DNA from: CAVVVS01 sp963751355
GTDB taxonomy: Bacteria; Bacteroidota; Ignavibacteria; Ignavibacteriales; Ignavibacteriaceae
Reading direction: 5' to 3'
NCBI GenBank assembly: GCA_963751355.1
Contig: CAVVVS010000048.1
Location: 13,407-77,406 of the forward strand
Length of the DNA stretch: 64,000 bases
Below the pieces are notes generated by a model, which searched no databases, was not told where the DNA came from, and was given only the letters and a program-made list of their open reading frames with translations. Positions 27,272 through 36,976 of the stretch are shown piece by piece; within the stretch, counting starts at the first letter, position 1, and each line of letters opens with the position of its first letter. Made by a program: the position numbers and the translations under genes.

Positions 27272-27301
27272 TTAGCAAAAATTCATCATTAGCGAAAATT
27301 C
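27272..27301. promoter_or_regulatory. Candidate operator: direct repeat TTAGCRAAAATTC
   Basis: TTAGCAAAAATTC (27272-27284) and TTAGCGAAAATTC (27289-27301) are direct repeats 17 nt apart, in the intergenic region between the divergent regulator and fadD. The second copy is part of GCGAA-AA-TTCGC, an inverted repeat. GCAAA-type words are known for RamB-like regulators. Binding by the adjacent regulator is inference. Confidence 0.45.
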
Positions 27302-27394
27302 GCTTGTTTTTGTAATCTTAACTAATTATTTTGAACTTAAGAGTTAAGAGCTTAAAAGAATTCCTTATTCAACAAATAAATTGGAGAATATGTG

Positions 27395-29203
27395 ATGGTT
27401 AACAAAAGGCTCATTGATATTCTTCCTTATCAAATAGAAAAGTATCCGCGCGATGATGCTCTTTGCGATAAGCAGGAAGGGACCTGGCGAAAACACAGCT
27501 CAACAAAAATCAAGGAAATTGTTGACACTTTCAGCTTAGGACTGCTCAAACTTGGATTTCAGCCCGGTGATAAGTTTGCAATAATTTCTCACAATCGTTC
27601 GGAGTGGACTTTTGTTGATTTGGGAATTCTTCAAATGGGCGGCGTTGATGTTCCAATTTATCCCAATATGAGCGAGGATGAATATGAATATATTTTCAAC
27701 GATGCACAGGTAAAATTAGTTTTTGTTGAAGATAAAGAATTATATGATAAAGTAAAAAAAGTCATCCCAAAAACGAAGTCGGTTCAGGAAGTATTAACAT
27801 TTGATAAAGTAAACGGTGCGAAGCTCTGGACTGAAATTTCATTTCAAGCCGACGAGTCGTTAGAAGGCAAACTAAAAGAAATTGAAGATTCAATAAAAAC
27901 GGAAGATTTAGCCACAATTATTTACACTTCCGGTACTACCGGTATTCCCAAGGGGGTTATGCTGACTCACTCTAACATTTTAAGTAACATTTCATCTTTG
28001 AACCAAATTATTCCTATCAATAATTCACATAAATTAATTAGTTTTCTTCCCATTTGTCACATCTTCGAAAGAACGGCAATTTATTATTATCTGACTATCG
28101 GCGGCGGAATTTATTATGCGGAAAGTATTGATAAAATTGTTGAAAATTTCTTAGAGGTTAAACCTGATTATTTTACAACTGTTCCGAGGTTGCTTGAAAA
28201 AGTTTTTGAAAAAATTATGGCAAAAGGTAGAGAACTAAACACCGTAAAAAAAGCGATATTTGGATGGTCGGTAAATTTAGCCAATCATTACGATCCCAAA
28301 GGAGAAAATAATTTTTTCTATAATCTGCGTTTATTCGGTGCAAGAAAATTAGTGTTTAGTAAATGGCAGGCGGCACTAGGAGGAAATGTTAAAGGAATTA
28401 TCAGCGGAGCTGCAACTTTACAGCCGAGGCTTGCAAGAATTTTTACTGCAGCAGGCATTCCTATACGTGAAGGTTACGGTTTAACCGAGACATCCCCGGT
28501 TTTAACATGTAACCGTTTCAAAGAAGGCGATTATTATTTAGGTACGGTAGGTTTGCCGATTCCCGATGTTCAAATCAAAATCGGAGATGACGGAGAAATA
28601 TTAGCTAAAGGACCTAATGTATTTAAAGGATATTACAACCGTCCCGACTTAAATGAAAAAGCATTCGATCCGGAAGGGTGGTTTCATACTGGAGATATAG
28701 GTCAAATGATAGACGGAAGGTTTTTAAAAATTACAGATAGGAAGAAAGAAGTATTTAAAACATCGGGAGGCAAATTTGTTGCGCCCATGCCGATTGAAAA
28801 TAAAATGAAAGAATCCTGGTTTATCAAAAACATAATGGTAGTGGGCGAAAATAGAAAATACACAGCTGCGGTAATTGTTCCTGATTTCGATTTTGTTTCA
28901 AAGTGGTGTAAAAAGAAGGGGATTAATAACAAGACAATAGAAGAACTAATTCAATGCCCAAAATTGAGAGACAGAATTTGGAAGGATATTGAAAAATATA
29001 ATAAAAGATTTTCACATATTGAACAAATTAAGAGATATGAATTAATCGCAAACGATTGGACAGTAGAAGACGGTGAACTTACGCCTACTTTGAAGTTGAA
29101 AAGAAAAGTAATATTAGAGAAATATAAAGATATCATTGAAAAAATATATAGTGAAGGAAAACAAGTAAATAATTTTAATCAAAAAACAGTGAATCAAGTA
29201 TGA
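27395..29203 (+). CDS. fadD: Long-chain acyl-CoA synthetase (AMP-forming)
   Basis: A 602-residue AMP-binding enzyme that activates long-chain fatty acids to acyl-CoA. The P-loop-like TIIYTSGTTGIPKGVMLTH (about 175-193), the GYGLTETSPV motif (about 363-372), GWFHTGDIG (about 427-435) and the ITDRKKEVFKTSGGK hinge (about 444-458) are present. Length fits the FAA/FadD15-like long-chain group. The ATG at 27395 is preferred over GTG at 27392, because GGAG lies 8 nt upstream. Its stop overlaps the next gene by ATGA, coupling fatty-acid activation to beta-oxidation. Transcribed away from the RamB-like regulator. Confidence 0.94.
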   Translation: MVNKRLIDILPYQIEKYPRDDALCDKQEGTWRKHSSTKIKEIVDTFSLGLLKLGFQPGDKFAIISHNRSEWTFVDLGILQMGGVDVPIYPNMSEDEYEYIFNDAQVKLVFVEDKELYDKVKKVIPKTKSVQEVLTFDKVNGAKLWTEISFQADESLEGKLKEIEDSIKTEDLATIIYTSGTTGIPKGVMLTHSNILSNISSLNQIIPINNSHKLISFLPICHIFERTAIYYYLTIGGGIYYAESIDKIVENFLEVKPDYFTTVPRLLEKVFEKIMAKGRELNTVKKAIFGWSVNLANHYDPKGENNFFYNLRLFGARKLVFSKWQAALGGNVKGIISGAATLQPRLARIFTAAGIPIREGYGLTETSPVLTCNRFKEGDYYLGTVGLPIPDVQIKIGDDGEILAKGPNVFKGYYNRPDLNEKAFDPEGWFHTGDIGQMIDGRFLKITDRKKEVFKTSGGKFVAPMPIENKMKESWFIKNIMVVGENRKYTAAVIVPDFDFVSKWCKKKGINNKTIEELIQCPKLRDRIWKDIEKYNKRFSHIEQIKRYELIANDWTVEDGELTPTLKLKRKVILEKYKDIIEKIYSEGKQVNNFNQKTVNQV

Positions 29204-31605
29204 AAAGAATTATAAAAGAAGTTGCAGTATTAGGCTCCGGAGTTATGGGCTCCCGTATAGCCGCACATTTTGCCAATATTGGTTGTCAGGTTTTAATTCT
29301 GGACATTGTTCCCAAAGAATTAACCGATGCGGAGAAAAAGGAAGGGCTTTCATTAGATGATAAAAAGGTGAGGAACAGAATCACAAATGACAATCTAAAA
29401 AATGTTTTGAAAGCTAAGCCGTCTCCAATCTATAAAACGTCATTTTCGACTAGAATTACTACCGGTAATTTTGAAGATGATATGGAAAGTTTGAAAAATG
29501 CAGATTGGATTATTGAAGCCGTAGTTGAAAACCTTAAAATAAAAAAATTAGTGTTTGAAAAAGTTGAAAAATTCCGAAAAGAAGGTTCATTGATTACGAC
29601 AAATACTTCCGGAATCCCGGTCAACTTGATGCTCGATGGAAGAAGCGAAGATTTTCAAAAACACTTTTGCGGCACACATTTTTTTAATCCTCCGAGATAC
29701 TTACAATTGTTGGAATTAATTCCTACTGAAAAAACCAGCCGGGAAGTAATCGATTTTCTGCTTTATTACGGGAGCCTTTATTTAGGAAAAACCACCGTCC
29801 TTTGTAAAGATACGCCTGCGTTTATAGCAAATAGAATTGGTGTCTTCAGTATGATGGCGGTTTTCAAATTAATGAAGGAATTTGAACTATCAATTAAAGA
29901 AGTAGATACTCTTACCGGACCGTTAACCGGAAAACCGAAATCCGCAACTTTTAGAACTTGCGACGTTGTTGGAATTGATACTCTTGTAAAAGTAGCAAAT
30001 AATATTCATGCTGATTGCCCGGATGATGAAGCAAGAGATTTATTTGTTATTCCCGGTTACGTAACGAAATTGGAGGAGAAAAATTGGCTAGGCGATAAAA
30101 CGGGTCAGGGATTTTACAAAAAAATTAAGAAAGATGATGGAACCAAAGAAATCCTTGAATTGGATATCGGCACGCTGGAATATAAGCCTAGCGAAAAAAC
30201 AACATTTGCATCCGTGGCTGCTGCCAAACCAATTGAAAATTTACGCGATCGATTAAAAGCACTTCACGCCGCAAAGGATAAAGCTGCCGATTTCCTGCGC
30301 ATGCTTTCCTTTAATATTTTTCAATATTCTTCAAACAGAATTCCTGAAATTGCTGATGAAATTTATAAAATTGATGATGCAATGAGAGGCGGTTTCGGCT
30401 GGGAATTGGGACCTTTTGAAACATGGGACGCTCTGGGTGTTGAAAAGATGGTTAAGTTAATGGATGAAGCAAATCTACCGTCTGCTCAATGGGTAAAAGA
30501 TATGCTTTCAAAAGGTATAAAATCTTTTTATATCGCAGAAGACGGTAAGAAGAAATATTACGATATAAATTCTTCATCATATAAAGAAATTCCCGGAAAA
30601 GGTGATTTCATTATACTGGATAATTTCCGTTCGAATAAACCTATCTGGCAAAACGTTGGAGCAACACTTCACGATATAGGTGACGGCGTTGTAAATCTTG
30701 AATTCCAAACAAAGATGAATTCCATCGGTTCGGAAATACTTGATGCCGTAAATAAGTCGATTGAAATAGCTGAAAAAGATTTTACCGGGTTAGTGATCGG
30801 CAACAACGGTCAAAATTTTTCGGCAGGTGCAAATTTAGCGATGATGTTAATGCTTGCAGTTGAGCAGGAATTCGATGAAATAGATCTGGCAGTAAGAACT
30901 TTTCAGAATACAACGATGCATGTGCGCTATTCAAATGTTCCGGTGGTTGTTGCACCGCATTCACTTACGTTGGGAGGCGGCTGCGAAATTTGTTTGCACG
31001 CAGATAAAGTTCAAGCTTCTGCTGAGACTTATATCGGGTTGGTGGAGGTTGGTGTGGGGATTATTCCCGCTGGCGGTGGCACCAAAGAAATGACTTTACG
31101 TGCTTCCGACAGTTACAGGGAAGGCGAAGTAGAAATGCCTGAGCTTCAATGGAGGTTTATGAATATTGCAACGGCAAAAGTTGCTACTTCTGCATACGAA
31201 GCTTTGGATATGCAAATATTCAAACCCGGTCGAGACGGAATTACAATTAATCCTAATAGGGTAATTTATGAAGCTAAGCAAGCAGTATTAAAACTAGCTG
31301 AAGAAGGATATACTAAACCGATCTCACGAAATAATATAAAAGTTCTTGGAAGAGAAGCTTTGGCTACCTTGTTACTAGGCGCGTATTCCTTTCGAAAGGC
31401 AAATTATATTTCCGATCATGATAAAAAGATTGCAGAGAAATTGGCGTTTGTTATGTCCGGCGGAGATCTTACCCAAGGTACTCTTGTTTCCGAACAATAT
31501 CTACTTGATCTGGAAAGAGAAGCCTTTTTGAGCCTTATAGGAGAAAAGAAAACAATGGAAAGGATTCAGCATATTCTGAATACCGGAAGACCATTGAGAA
31601 ATTAG
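29200..31605 (+). CDS. fadN: 3-hydroxyacyl-CoA dehydrogenase/enoyl-CoA hydratase fusion (FadN-like)
   Basis: An 801-residue bifunctional beta-oxidation enzyme. The NAD-binding 3HCDH domain comes first (AVLGSGVMGSRIAAHFANIG at about 8-27; FCGTHFFNPPRYLQLLELIP; AFIANRIG), followed by its C-terminal domain. An enoyl-CoA hydratase-like domain follows (about 500-690; GNNGQNFSAGANL, SLTLGGGCEICLHAD, IPAGGGTKEM). Dehydrogenase-first order and length match Bacillus FadN rather than E. coli FadB. It overlaps fadD by 4 nt and precedes the thiolase and acyl-CoA dehydrogenase genes, giving the same fadN-fadA-fadE order as in Bacillus. Confidence 0.94.
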   Translation: MKRIIKEVAVLGSGVMGSRIAAHFANIGCQVLILDIVPKELTDAEKKEGLSLDDKKVRNRITNDNLKNVLKAKPSPIYKTSFSTRITTGNFEDDMESLKNADWIIEAVVENLKIKKLVFEKVEKFRKEGSLITTNTSGIPVNLMLDGRSEDFQKHFCGTHFFNPPRYLQLLELIPTEKTSREVIDFLLYYGSLYLGKTTVLCKDTPAFIANRIGVFSMMAVFKLMKEFELSIKEVDTLTGPLTGKPKSATFRTCDVVGIDTLVKVANNIHADCPDDEARDLFVIPGYVTKLEEKNWLGDKTGQGFYKKIKKDDGTKEILELDIGTLEYKPSEKTTFASVAAAKPIENLRDRLKALHAAKDKAADFLRMLSFNIFQYSSNRIPEIADEIYKIDDAMRGGFGWELGPFETWDALGVEKMVKLMDEANLPSAQWVKDMLSKGIKSFYIAEDGKKKYYDINSSSYKEIPGKGDFIILDNFRSNKPIWQNVGATLHDIGDGVVNLEFQTKMNSIGSEILDAVNKSIEIAEKDFTGLVIGNNGQNFSAGANLAMMLMLAVEQEFDEIDLAVRTFQNTTMHVRYSNVPVVVAPHSLTLGGGCEICLHADKVQASAETYIGLVEVGVGIIPAGGGTKEMTLRASDSYREGEVEMPELQWRFMNIATAKVATSAYEALDMQIFKPGRDGITINPNRVIYEAKQAVLKLAEEGYTKPISRNNIKVLGREALATLLLGAYSFRKANYISDHDKKIAEKLAFVMSGGDLTQGTLVSEQYLLDLEREAFLSLIGEKKTMERIQHILNTGRPLRN

Positions 31606-31623
31606 TTAGTAATTAACAAATTA

Positions 31624-31657
31624 CCGCTCACTTGTAATGAATATTTGAAGTGAGCGG
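31624..31657. terminator. Intergenic hairpin between fadN and fadA
   Basis: CCGCTCACTT (31624-31633) and AAGTGAGCGG (31648-31657) form a perfect 10-bp stem with a 14-nt loop, followed by an A/T-rich stretch with a five-T run. It lies in the 89-nt gap after fadN. It could attenuate transcription into fadA or stabilise the upstream message. Confidence 0.55.
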
Positions 31658-31694
31658 CACTAAAAATTTTTAATAATAAAATTGAAGTATTATC

Positions 31695-32870
31695 ATGAGA
31701 GAAGCATATATAGTAGCAGGTTACAGATCAGCAGTAGGGAAAGCTAAAAAGGGAGGTTTCCGCTTTTTTAGATCCGATGATCTCGCCGCAGAAGTTATTA
31801 AACATTTATTGAAATCGGTTCCGCAATTGGATCCTGGTAGAGTTGATGATTTAATTGTCGGCAATGCAGTTCCTGAAGCAGAACAAGGACTTCAGATGGG
31901 AAGAATGATTGCTCTGCAATGTTTACCGATGGAAGTTCCCGGTTCAACGGTTAACAGGTATTGTGCATCCGGTGTTGACACAATTGCGACCGCTGTTGCA
32001 AGAATAAGTTCAGGTATGGCTGACTGTATTATTGCCGGAGGAACGGAATCTATGTCAATGGTTCCGGTAACAGGTTGGAAGCTTTCACCGAATTATAAAT
32101 TTGCTGTTGAGCATCCGGAATATTATCTCGGTATGGGATTAACCGCGGAAGAAATTGCCAGGGATTATAAAATATCGCGTGAAGATCAGGATGAATTTTC
32201 TTATAACTCTCACATGAAGGCAATCAATGCAATTAAAAACGGATATTTTAAGGAGCAAATCGTTCCCATCGAAGTCGAAGAAACCTACCTCGACAACGGA
32301 AAAAGAAAAGTAAGAAAATATACGGTTGATACTGATGAAGGTCCAAGGCCGGATACTTCAATTGAAGCACTTGCAAAATTAAAACCGGTCTTTGCCGCTA
32401 ACGGGACGGTTACAGCGGGAAATTCATCTCAAACATCCGACGGTGCTGCTTTTGTTATTGTTATGTCGGAAGAGATGGTGAAAGAATTAAATTTAAAACC
32501 AATTGCAAGATTAGTTTCATATGCATTAGCTGGAGTCGATCCGAGAATAATGGGAATAGGACCTGTTGAAGCGGTCCCTAAAGCTTTGAAAAAAGCAAAT
32601 ATGAAATTAGACGACTTGGATTTAATTGAGTTAAACGAAGCATTCGCCGCACAGTCGTTAGCTGTAGTTAGAGAACTTGGGTTAAATCAAGAAATTTTAA
32701 ATGTAAACGGTGGAGCTATTGCTTTGGGGCATCCGCTGGGCTGTACCGGCGCCAAGTTGACTGTCCAAATATTAAATGAGTTAAAAAGAAGAGATAAGAA
32801 GTTCGGAATGGTGACTGCTTGCGTAGGCGGCGGTCAAGGTGTTGCAGCGGTTTACGAACTTCTAAATTAA
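31695..32870 (+). CDS. fadA: Acetyl-CoA acyltransferase (3-ketoacyl-CoA thiolase)
   Basis: A 391-residue thiolase catalysing the last step of beta-oxidation. Catalytic features are the nucleophilic Cys in NRYCASGVDTIA (about 88-99), GGTESMSMVP, the His in INEAFAAQ-type LNEAFAAQSLAVV and NGGAIALGHPLGCTGAK (His near 348), and the second Cys in VTACVGGGQGVAAV (about 377). It follows fadN after an 89-nt gap containing a hairpin and precedes the acyl-CoA dehydrogenase gene by 41 nt. Confidence 0.95.
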   Translation: MREAYIVAGYRSAVGKAKKGGFRFFRSDDLAAEVIKHLLKSVPQLDPGRVDDLIVGNAVPEAEQGLQMGRMIALQCLPMEVPGSTVNRYCASGVDTIATAVARISSGMADCIIAGGTESMSMVPVTGWKLSPNYKFAVEHPEYYLGMGLTAEEIARDYKISREDQDEFSYNSHMKAINAIKNGYFKEQIVPIEVEETYLDNGKRKVRKYTVDTDEGPRPDTSIEALAKLKPVFAANGTVTAGNSSQTSDGAAFVIVMSEEMVKELNLKPIARLVSYALAGVDPRIMGIGPVEAVPKALKKANMKLDDLDLIELNEAFAAQSLAVVRELGLNQEILNVNGGAIALGHPLGCTGAKLTVQILNELKRRDKKFGMVTACVGGGQGVAAVYELLN

Positions 32871-32911
32871 TTAGTTTTGATTTTAATAATTGAAAAAGAG
32901 GTGTAAAAATC

Positions 32912-34705
32912 ATGGCTGAAGAAACAATAAAATTGAAAGTTCCAAAAGGAGGAGAATTTCTGATAAAAGAAACTGATCCCCAGCTCGTGTTTATACCTGA
33001 GGAAAAAAATGAAGAACAAAAAATGATGTCGGAAGCAGCCAGGGAATTTGTTGAAAAAGAGATTTTACCTAAGGTAGATGCAATCGATCATCAAGAAGAA
33101 GGCTTAACCGTTAAACTTCTTGAGAAAGCCGGGGAAATAGGTCTGTTGGGAACCGCAATTCCCGAAGAGTTCGGTGGGCTCGGAGAAGATTTTAATACTA
33201 ATACGTTTCTTTCAATGGAAATGGGTGCGAGCCATTCATTCGGTGTTTCATATGCGGCTCATACGGGGATCGGAACTTTGCCGATATTATATTACGGGAC
33301 TGAAGAGCAGAAGAAAAAATATCTTCCGAAGTTTGCTTCAGGTGAATGGAAATCAGCTTATTGCTTAACGGAACCAACTTCCGGCTCGGATGCGTTATCT
33401 GCAAAGACTACGGCAAAATTATCTGAAGATGGTAATTATTATATCCTGAACGGACAAAAAATGTGGATTACCAACGGTGGATTTGCAGATATATTGATTA
33501 CCTTTGCTCAAGTTGACGGCGATAAATTTACCTGCTTCATAATCGATACAACTTCGGAAGGTTTTACCCGCGGTAAAGAAGAAGACAAGATGGGTATAAA
33601 AGGTTCTTCAACACGTGCTTTATTCTTAGATAACGTAAAAGTTCCGAAAGCAAATATCTTGGGTGATATAGGCAAGGGTCATTATATAGCTTTCAATATA
33701 TTGAATATCGGTAGATTTAAATTATGTGCGATGACAACAGGCGGTGCAAAAAAAATTATGACAAATGCTCTTAATTATGCGAATGAAAGAAAGCAATTCG
33801 GCAGATTTATTTCAAGTTTCGGTGCTATTAAACATAAATTAGCCGAGCAAGCTATAAGAATTTTTGCTTCGGAATCGGCTGCTTTCAGAACCAGCGGATT
33901 GATTAATGATCAGGTGAAAGAATTATTAGAAGCAGGTTTACCGTATAATGAAGCAGTAGTAAAATCTGCCGAAGAATATGCGATTGAATCAGCCATGTTA
34001 AAAGTATTTGGTTCTGAAATGCTCGATTATGTTGTTGATGAGACAGTACAAATATTCGGCGGCTATGGATATTCCGAAGAATATCCCGCGGCAAGAGCCT
34101 ATCGAGATTCAAGGATAAACAGAATCTTCGAGGGTACGAATGAAATCAACCGCTTATTAACAGTTGATATGCTGATAAAACGTTCAATGAAAGGCAGACT
34201 CGATTTGATGGGCCCCGCAATGGCGATTCAAAAAGATTTATTATCGATACCAGAGTTTGGAGAAAAGCCGGATGGATTATTAGCTAAAGAACTTGACGCA
34301 ATTAAAAATGCAAAGAAAGCTATATTAATGATTGCCGGATCTGCTGTGCAAAAGTTTATGCAAAAGTTAGCCGATGAGCAGGAAATAATTATGAATGTTA
34401 CCGATATGCTGATAGAAGTTTTCAGTTCCGAATCGGTTATACTTCGAACTTTGAAGCTTTCAAGCTTGAAAAGCGAAGAAGAAATTTTACCTTTTGTAGA
34501 AATGACGCAGGTTTATGTTAGTGATTCTATTGAGCGAATTAATCTTTACGGTAAACATGCAATTTCAGCATATGCCGAGGGCGATGAACTGAAAATGTTG
34601 ATGCTGGGGCTAAAACGTTATACAAAACTTGATTCCGTAAATACTACAAAACTTAGAAGAAATATCGCAGATAGATTAATCGAGGCTAATAAGTATTGTT
34701 TTTAA
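32912..34705 (+). CDS. fadE: Acyl-CoA dehydrogenase (FadE, Bacillus type)
   Basis: A 597-residue FAD enzyme that introduces the trans-2 double bond into acyl-CoA. It contains the YCLTEPTSGSDA signature (about 150-161), the MWITNGGFAD block, the RKQFGRFISSFGAIKHKLAEQ helix and QIFGGYGYSEEYPAARAYRD followed by the EGTNEINRL motif (about 407-415) with the catalytic-base region. The roughly 200-residue C-terminal extension beyond the standard ACAD fold matches Bacillus FadE. An AAAGAGG ribosome site precedes the ATG. Confidence 0.94.
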   Translation: MAEETIKLKVPKGGEFLIKETDPQLVFIPEEKNEEQKMMSEAAREFVEKEILPKVDAIDHQEEGLTVKLLEKAGEIGLLGTAIPEEFGGLGEDFNTNTFLSMEMGASHSFGVSYAAHTGIGTLPILYYGTEEQKKKYLPKFASGEWKSAYCLTEPTSGSDALSAKTTAKLSEDGNYYILNGQKMWITNGGFADILITFAQVDGDKFTCFIIDTTSEGFTRGKEEDKMGIKGSSTRALFLDNVKVPKANILGDIGKGHYIAFNILNIGRFKLCAMTTGGAKKIMTNALNYANERKQFGRFISSFGAIKHKLAEQAIRIFASESAAFRTSGLINDQVKELLEAGLPYNEAVVKSAEEYAIESAMLKVFGSEMLDYVVDETVQIFGGYGYSEEYPAARAYRDSRINRIFEGTNEINRLLTVDMLIKRSMKGRLDLMGPAMAIQKDLLSIPEFGEKPDGLLAKELDAIKNAKKAILMIAGSAVQKFMQKLADEQEIIMNVTDMLIEVFSSESVILRTLKLSSLKSEEEILPFVEMTQVYVSDSIERINLYGKHAISAYAEGDELKMLMLGLKRYTKLDSVNTTKLRRNIADRLIEANKYCF

Positions 34706-34719
34706 AAATGTAAACATTC

Positions 34720-34768
34720 AACCACCCCTTTATTCGTTTTGCACTAAGAGGTAGAAACGGGGGTGGTT
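34720..34768 (+). terminator. Hairpin terminator after fadE
   Basis: AACCACCCC (34720-34728) pairs with GGGGTGGTT (34760-34768) across a 31-nt loop and is followed by TATTAATTTT. It lies 15 nt past the fadE stop and 43 nt before the SDR gene, consistent with partial or full termination. Confidence 0.6.
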
Positions 34769-34810
34769 TATTAATTTTAAATTCATGCTAATCAATTAAG
34801 GAATAATTTC

Positions 34811-35698
34811 ATGCCGGAAAATATTTATACTAAACCAATGTTGAGAGAGGGATCTCTTGAGGGAAAGGTAATGCTTATAACAGGGGGGGGAACCGGGCTC
34901 GGGAAAGCTATGGGAAAATATTTTGCCGAGTTAGGTGCAAATTTAGTAATTGCCAGTAGAAAGTTGGAAGTACTTGAAAATACCGCAAAAGAAATTGAAG
35001 AACTTACAGGTAAAACAGTTTTACCTGTTAAATGTGATGTCACTAATTATAATGAAGTTGAAAATTTATTGAAGGTTTCAATTGATAAGTTCGGTAAAGT
35101 TGATTCACTGGTAAATAATGCCGCAGGTAATTTTATCAGTCCTACCGAAAGATTATCGCATCGTGCTTTTGATATCATAGTTAATATTGTACTGAAAGGC
35201 TCTTACTATTGTACATTAGCTTGTGGAAAACATTGGATAGAGAAAAAACAAAAAGCGAGTGTCCTTAATATAGTAACAACATATGCATGGACGGGCTCGG
35301 GGTATGTTGTCCCGTCTGCGGTGGCGAAAGCGGGAGTTTTAGCGCTTACCCGCTCGCTTGCCGTCGAGTGGGCAAAATACGGAATCAGATTTAATGCAAT
35401 TGCTCCGGGACTTTTTCCGACAAAAGGTGCCTGGGAAAGATTACTTCCCGGAAATTTAAAAGATAAGTTTGACCTTAAGAAAAAGGTACCTTTAAACAGA
35501 AGCGGAGAACATCAGGAACTTGCAAACCTGGCAGCTTATCTCGTTTCCGATTTTTCATCTTTTGTTAACGGTGAAGTTGTTACGATAGACGGAGGTGAGT
35601 GGTTAAAAGGTGCCGGTCAGTTTAATATGCTGGAAGCTATCCCTTCCGAAATGTGGGATGAGATTGAGAAAGCGGTTAGGGGTGTAAAAGGAAGTTAA
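34811..35698 (+). CDS. SDR oxidoreductase, 2,4-dienoyl-CoA reductase-like
   Basis: A 295-residue short-chain dehydrogenase. The cofactor motif TGGGTGLGKAMG (about 25-36), the NNAAGNF motif and the SAVAKAGVLALTRSLAVEWAKYGIRFNAIAPG block (key residues Ser, Lys and the Asn-Ala-Ile-Ala-Pro-Gly end) are present. The usual YxxxK Tyr position reads PSAVAK, as in decarbonyl/dienoyl-CoA reductase-type SDRs that use a Lys/Ser arrangement. These enzymes handle unsaturated fatty acids, which suits its place directly after fadE. Function is inferred from subfamily resemblance and context. Confidence 0.82.
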   Translation: MPENIYTKPMLREGSLEGKVMLITGGGTGLGKAMGKYFAELGANLVIASRKLEVLENTAKEIEELTGKTVLPVKCDVTNYNEVENLLKVSIDKFGKVDSLVNNAAGNFISPTERLSHRAFDIIVNIVLKGSYYCTLACGKHWIEKKQKASVLNIVTTYAWTGSGYVVPSAVAKAGVLALTRSLAVEWAKYGIRFNAIAPGLFPTKGAWERLLPGNLKDKFDLKKKVPLNRSGEHQELANLAAYLVSDFSSFVNGEVVTIDGGEWLKGAGQFNMLEAIPSEMWDEIEKAVRGVKGS

Positions 35699-35795
35699 TA
35701 TTGTTTTAACAATAGAACGCTGATGACGCTGAAAGTTATGATCAACACCGATTTTGAAGTCTTTGTACTATGTGCGTCAAAAAGGAAAATCAATT

Positions 35796-36257
35796 GTGAA
35801 ATCGACTAAGAATAAAAATCTATTTAAACATACTTATGACGTAATAGTAAAATTTGAAGAAGTTGATATGCTTCATATTGTGAATAATGCCGTTTACTTT
35901 AATTACTTTGAACAAGCCAGAATTAAATACGCGAAAGATTTAGGAGTAATTCCCAAAGCAGGTATTGCATTAAACGGTACTGCCTTTTATATGGCACGGA
36001 ACGAAATTAATTATTTAAGAGTTGCTACATTTGAAGATAAATTAAGAATTTACACGAGAGTTTCTTATATTAAGCATAGCAGCTTCGGTTTTGAACACAT
36101 TATTGAGAATATCGATTCAAATAAAATAATTGCAGAAGGAGCAGGAGTTTTAGTGCATGTTAACCCGGTTTCCAAAGAATCAGTTCCCCTCCCTGACGAA
36201 TTTTATGATAAAATTCTCCTGTTTGAAACAGAAGTCGATATCCTGAAAAGCGAATAA
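35796..36257 (+). CDS. Acyl-CoA thioesterase (4HBT family)
   Basis: A 153-residue hot-dog-fold thioesterase with the diagnostic VKFEEVDMLHIVNNAVYF segment (about residues 16-33) and FEQARIKYAKDLG. The Asp of the usual DxDxxxHVN motif is Glu-Val-Asp here. The GTG at 35796 was chosen, because AAAGGA lies 9 nt upstream; an in-frame TTG at 35754 would add 14 residues without family support. It closes the fatty-acid cluster and is paralogous to 25191-25634. It probably releases free acids from CoA to relieve CoA limitation. Confidence 0.82.
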   Translation: MKSTKNKNLFKHTYDVIVKFEEVDMLHIVNNAVYFNYFEQARIKYAKDLGVIPKAGIALNGTAFYMARNEINYLRVATFEDKLRIYTRVSYIKHSSFGFEHIIENIDSNKIIAEGAGVLVHVNPVSKESVPLPDEFYDKILLFETEVDILKSE

Positions 36258-36286
36258 AATTTATCCAAAATAAACGAGGTATCGCT

Positions 36287-36976
36287 ATGCGCCAAATCGT
36301 ATTCGACATAGAAACTTGTTCAGTCCCTTTCGAATCGTTATCCGATAGCCAGCAGGAATACCTGCTTAGGTATGCCGAAAAGGAGAAAGATGAAGAAACT
36401 AGAGAAGAAAAAATTGATGAGGCAATTCGATATCTCAGTTTATATCCGTATACTGCTAAAGTAATTGCCATCGGCTTATACGACGTTAATAAAGAAAAAT
36501 CGTTCGTTTATTATGAAAGCGAAAAAGAAGAAGAATGGAGCTCAGAGGATAAAAATATTCAATATAAAGGTCTCCCTGAAATTGAGATGCTGAAGTCTTT
36601 CTGGCGGATAGTTGAAGTTACCGATCAGTTTATAACTTTTAACGGTAGAAATTTCGATGCGCCGTTTTTAATGATGAGATCAGCTATGCATAAAATCAAG
36701 CCTGCCAAAAATTTAATAACCAACCGGTATGATACTTCTCTACACATCGATTTATTAGAACAATTGACCTACTACGGTTTAACCAGAAAATTCAACCTCG
36801 ATTTTTATTGCCATTCGTTTGGAATAAAGTCTCCTAAATCAAAAGAAATATCCGGCATGGAAGTCAAAAATTTATATGAAGCAGGAAGAATAAAAGATAT
36901 TGCAGTGTATTGCGGTGATGATATTTACGCAACTTATCAATTATTCAAAATTTGGGATGAGTATCTTCATTTTTGA
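36287..36976 (+). CDS. Predicted 3'-5' exonuclease, PolB-exonuclease-like RNase H fold
   Basis: A 229-residue cytoplasmic protein. Its exonuclease motifs are visible: DIET near the N-terminus (residues about 5-8), NGRNFDAPFLMMRS (about 121-134) with the second Asp, and YCGDDIYATYQLF (about 205-217) with the final Asp. This resembles the DNA_pol_B_exo2 group of DEDD nucleases of uncertain role in DNA or RNA metabolism. It stands 29 nt after the thioesterase gene. No polymerase domain is attached. Confidence 0.85.
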   Translation: MRQIVFDIETCSVPFESLSDSQQEYLLRYAEKEKDEETREEKIDEAIRYLSLYPYTAKVIAIGLYDVNKEKSFVYYESEKEEEWSSEDKNIQYKGLPEIEMLKSFWRIVEVTDQFITFNGRNFDAPFLMMRSAMHKIKPAKNLITNRYDTSLHIDLLEQLTYYGLTRKFNLDFYCHSFGIKSPKSKEISGMEVKNLYEAGRIKDIAVYCGDDIYATYQLFKIWDEYLHF

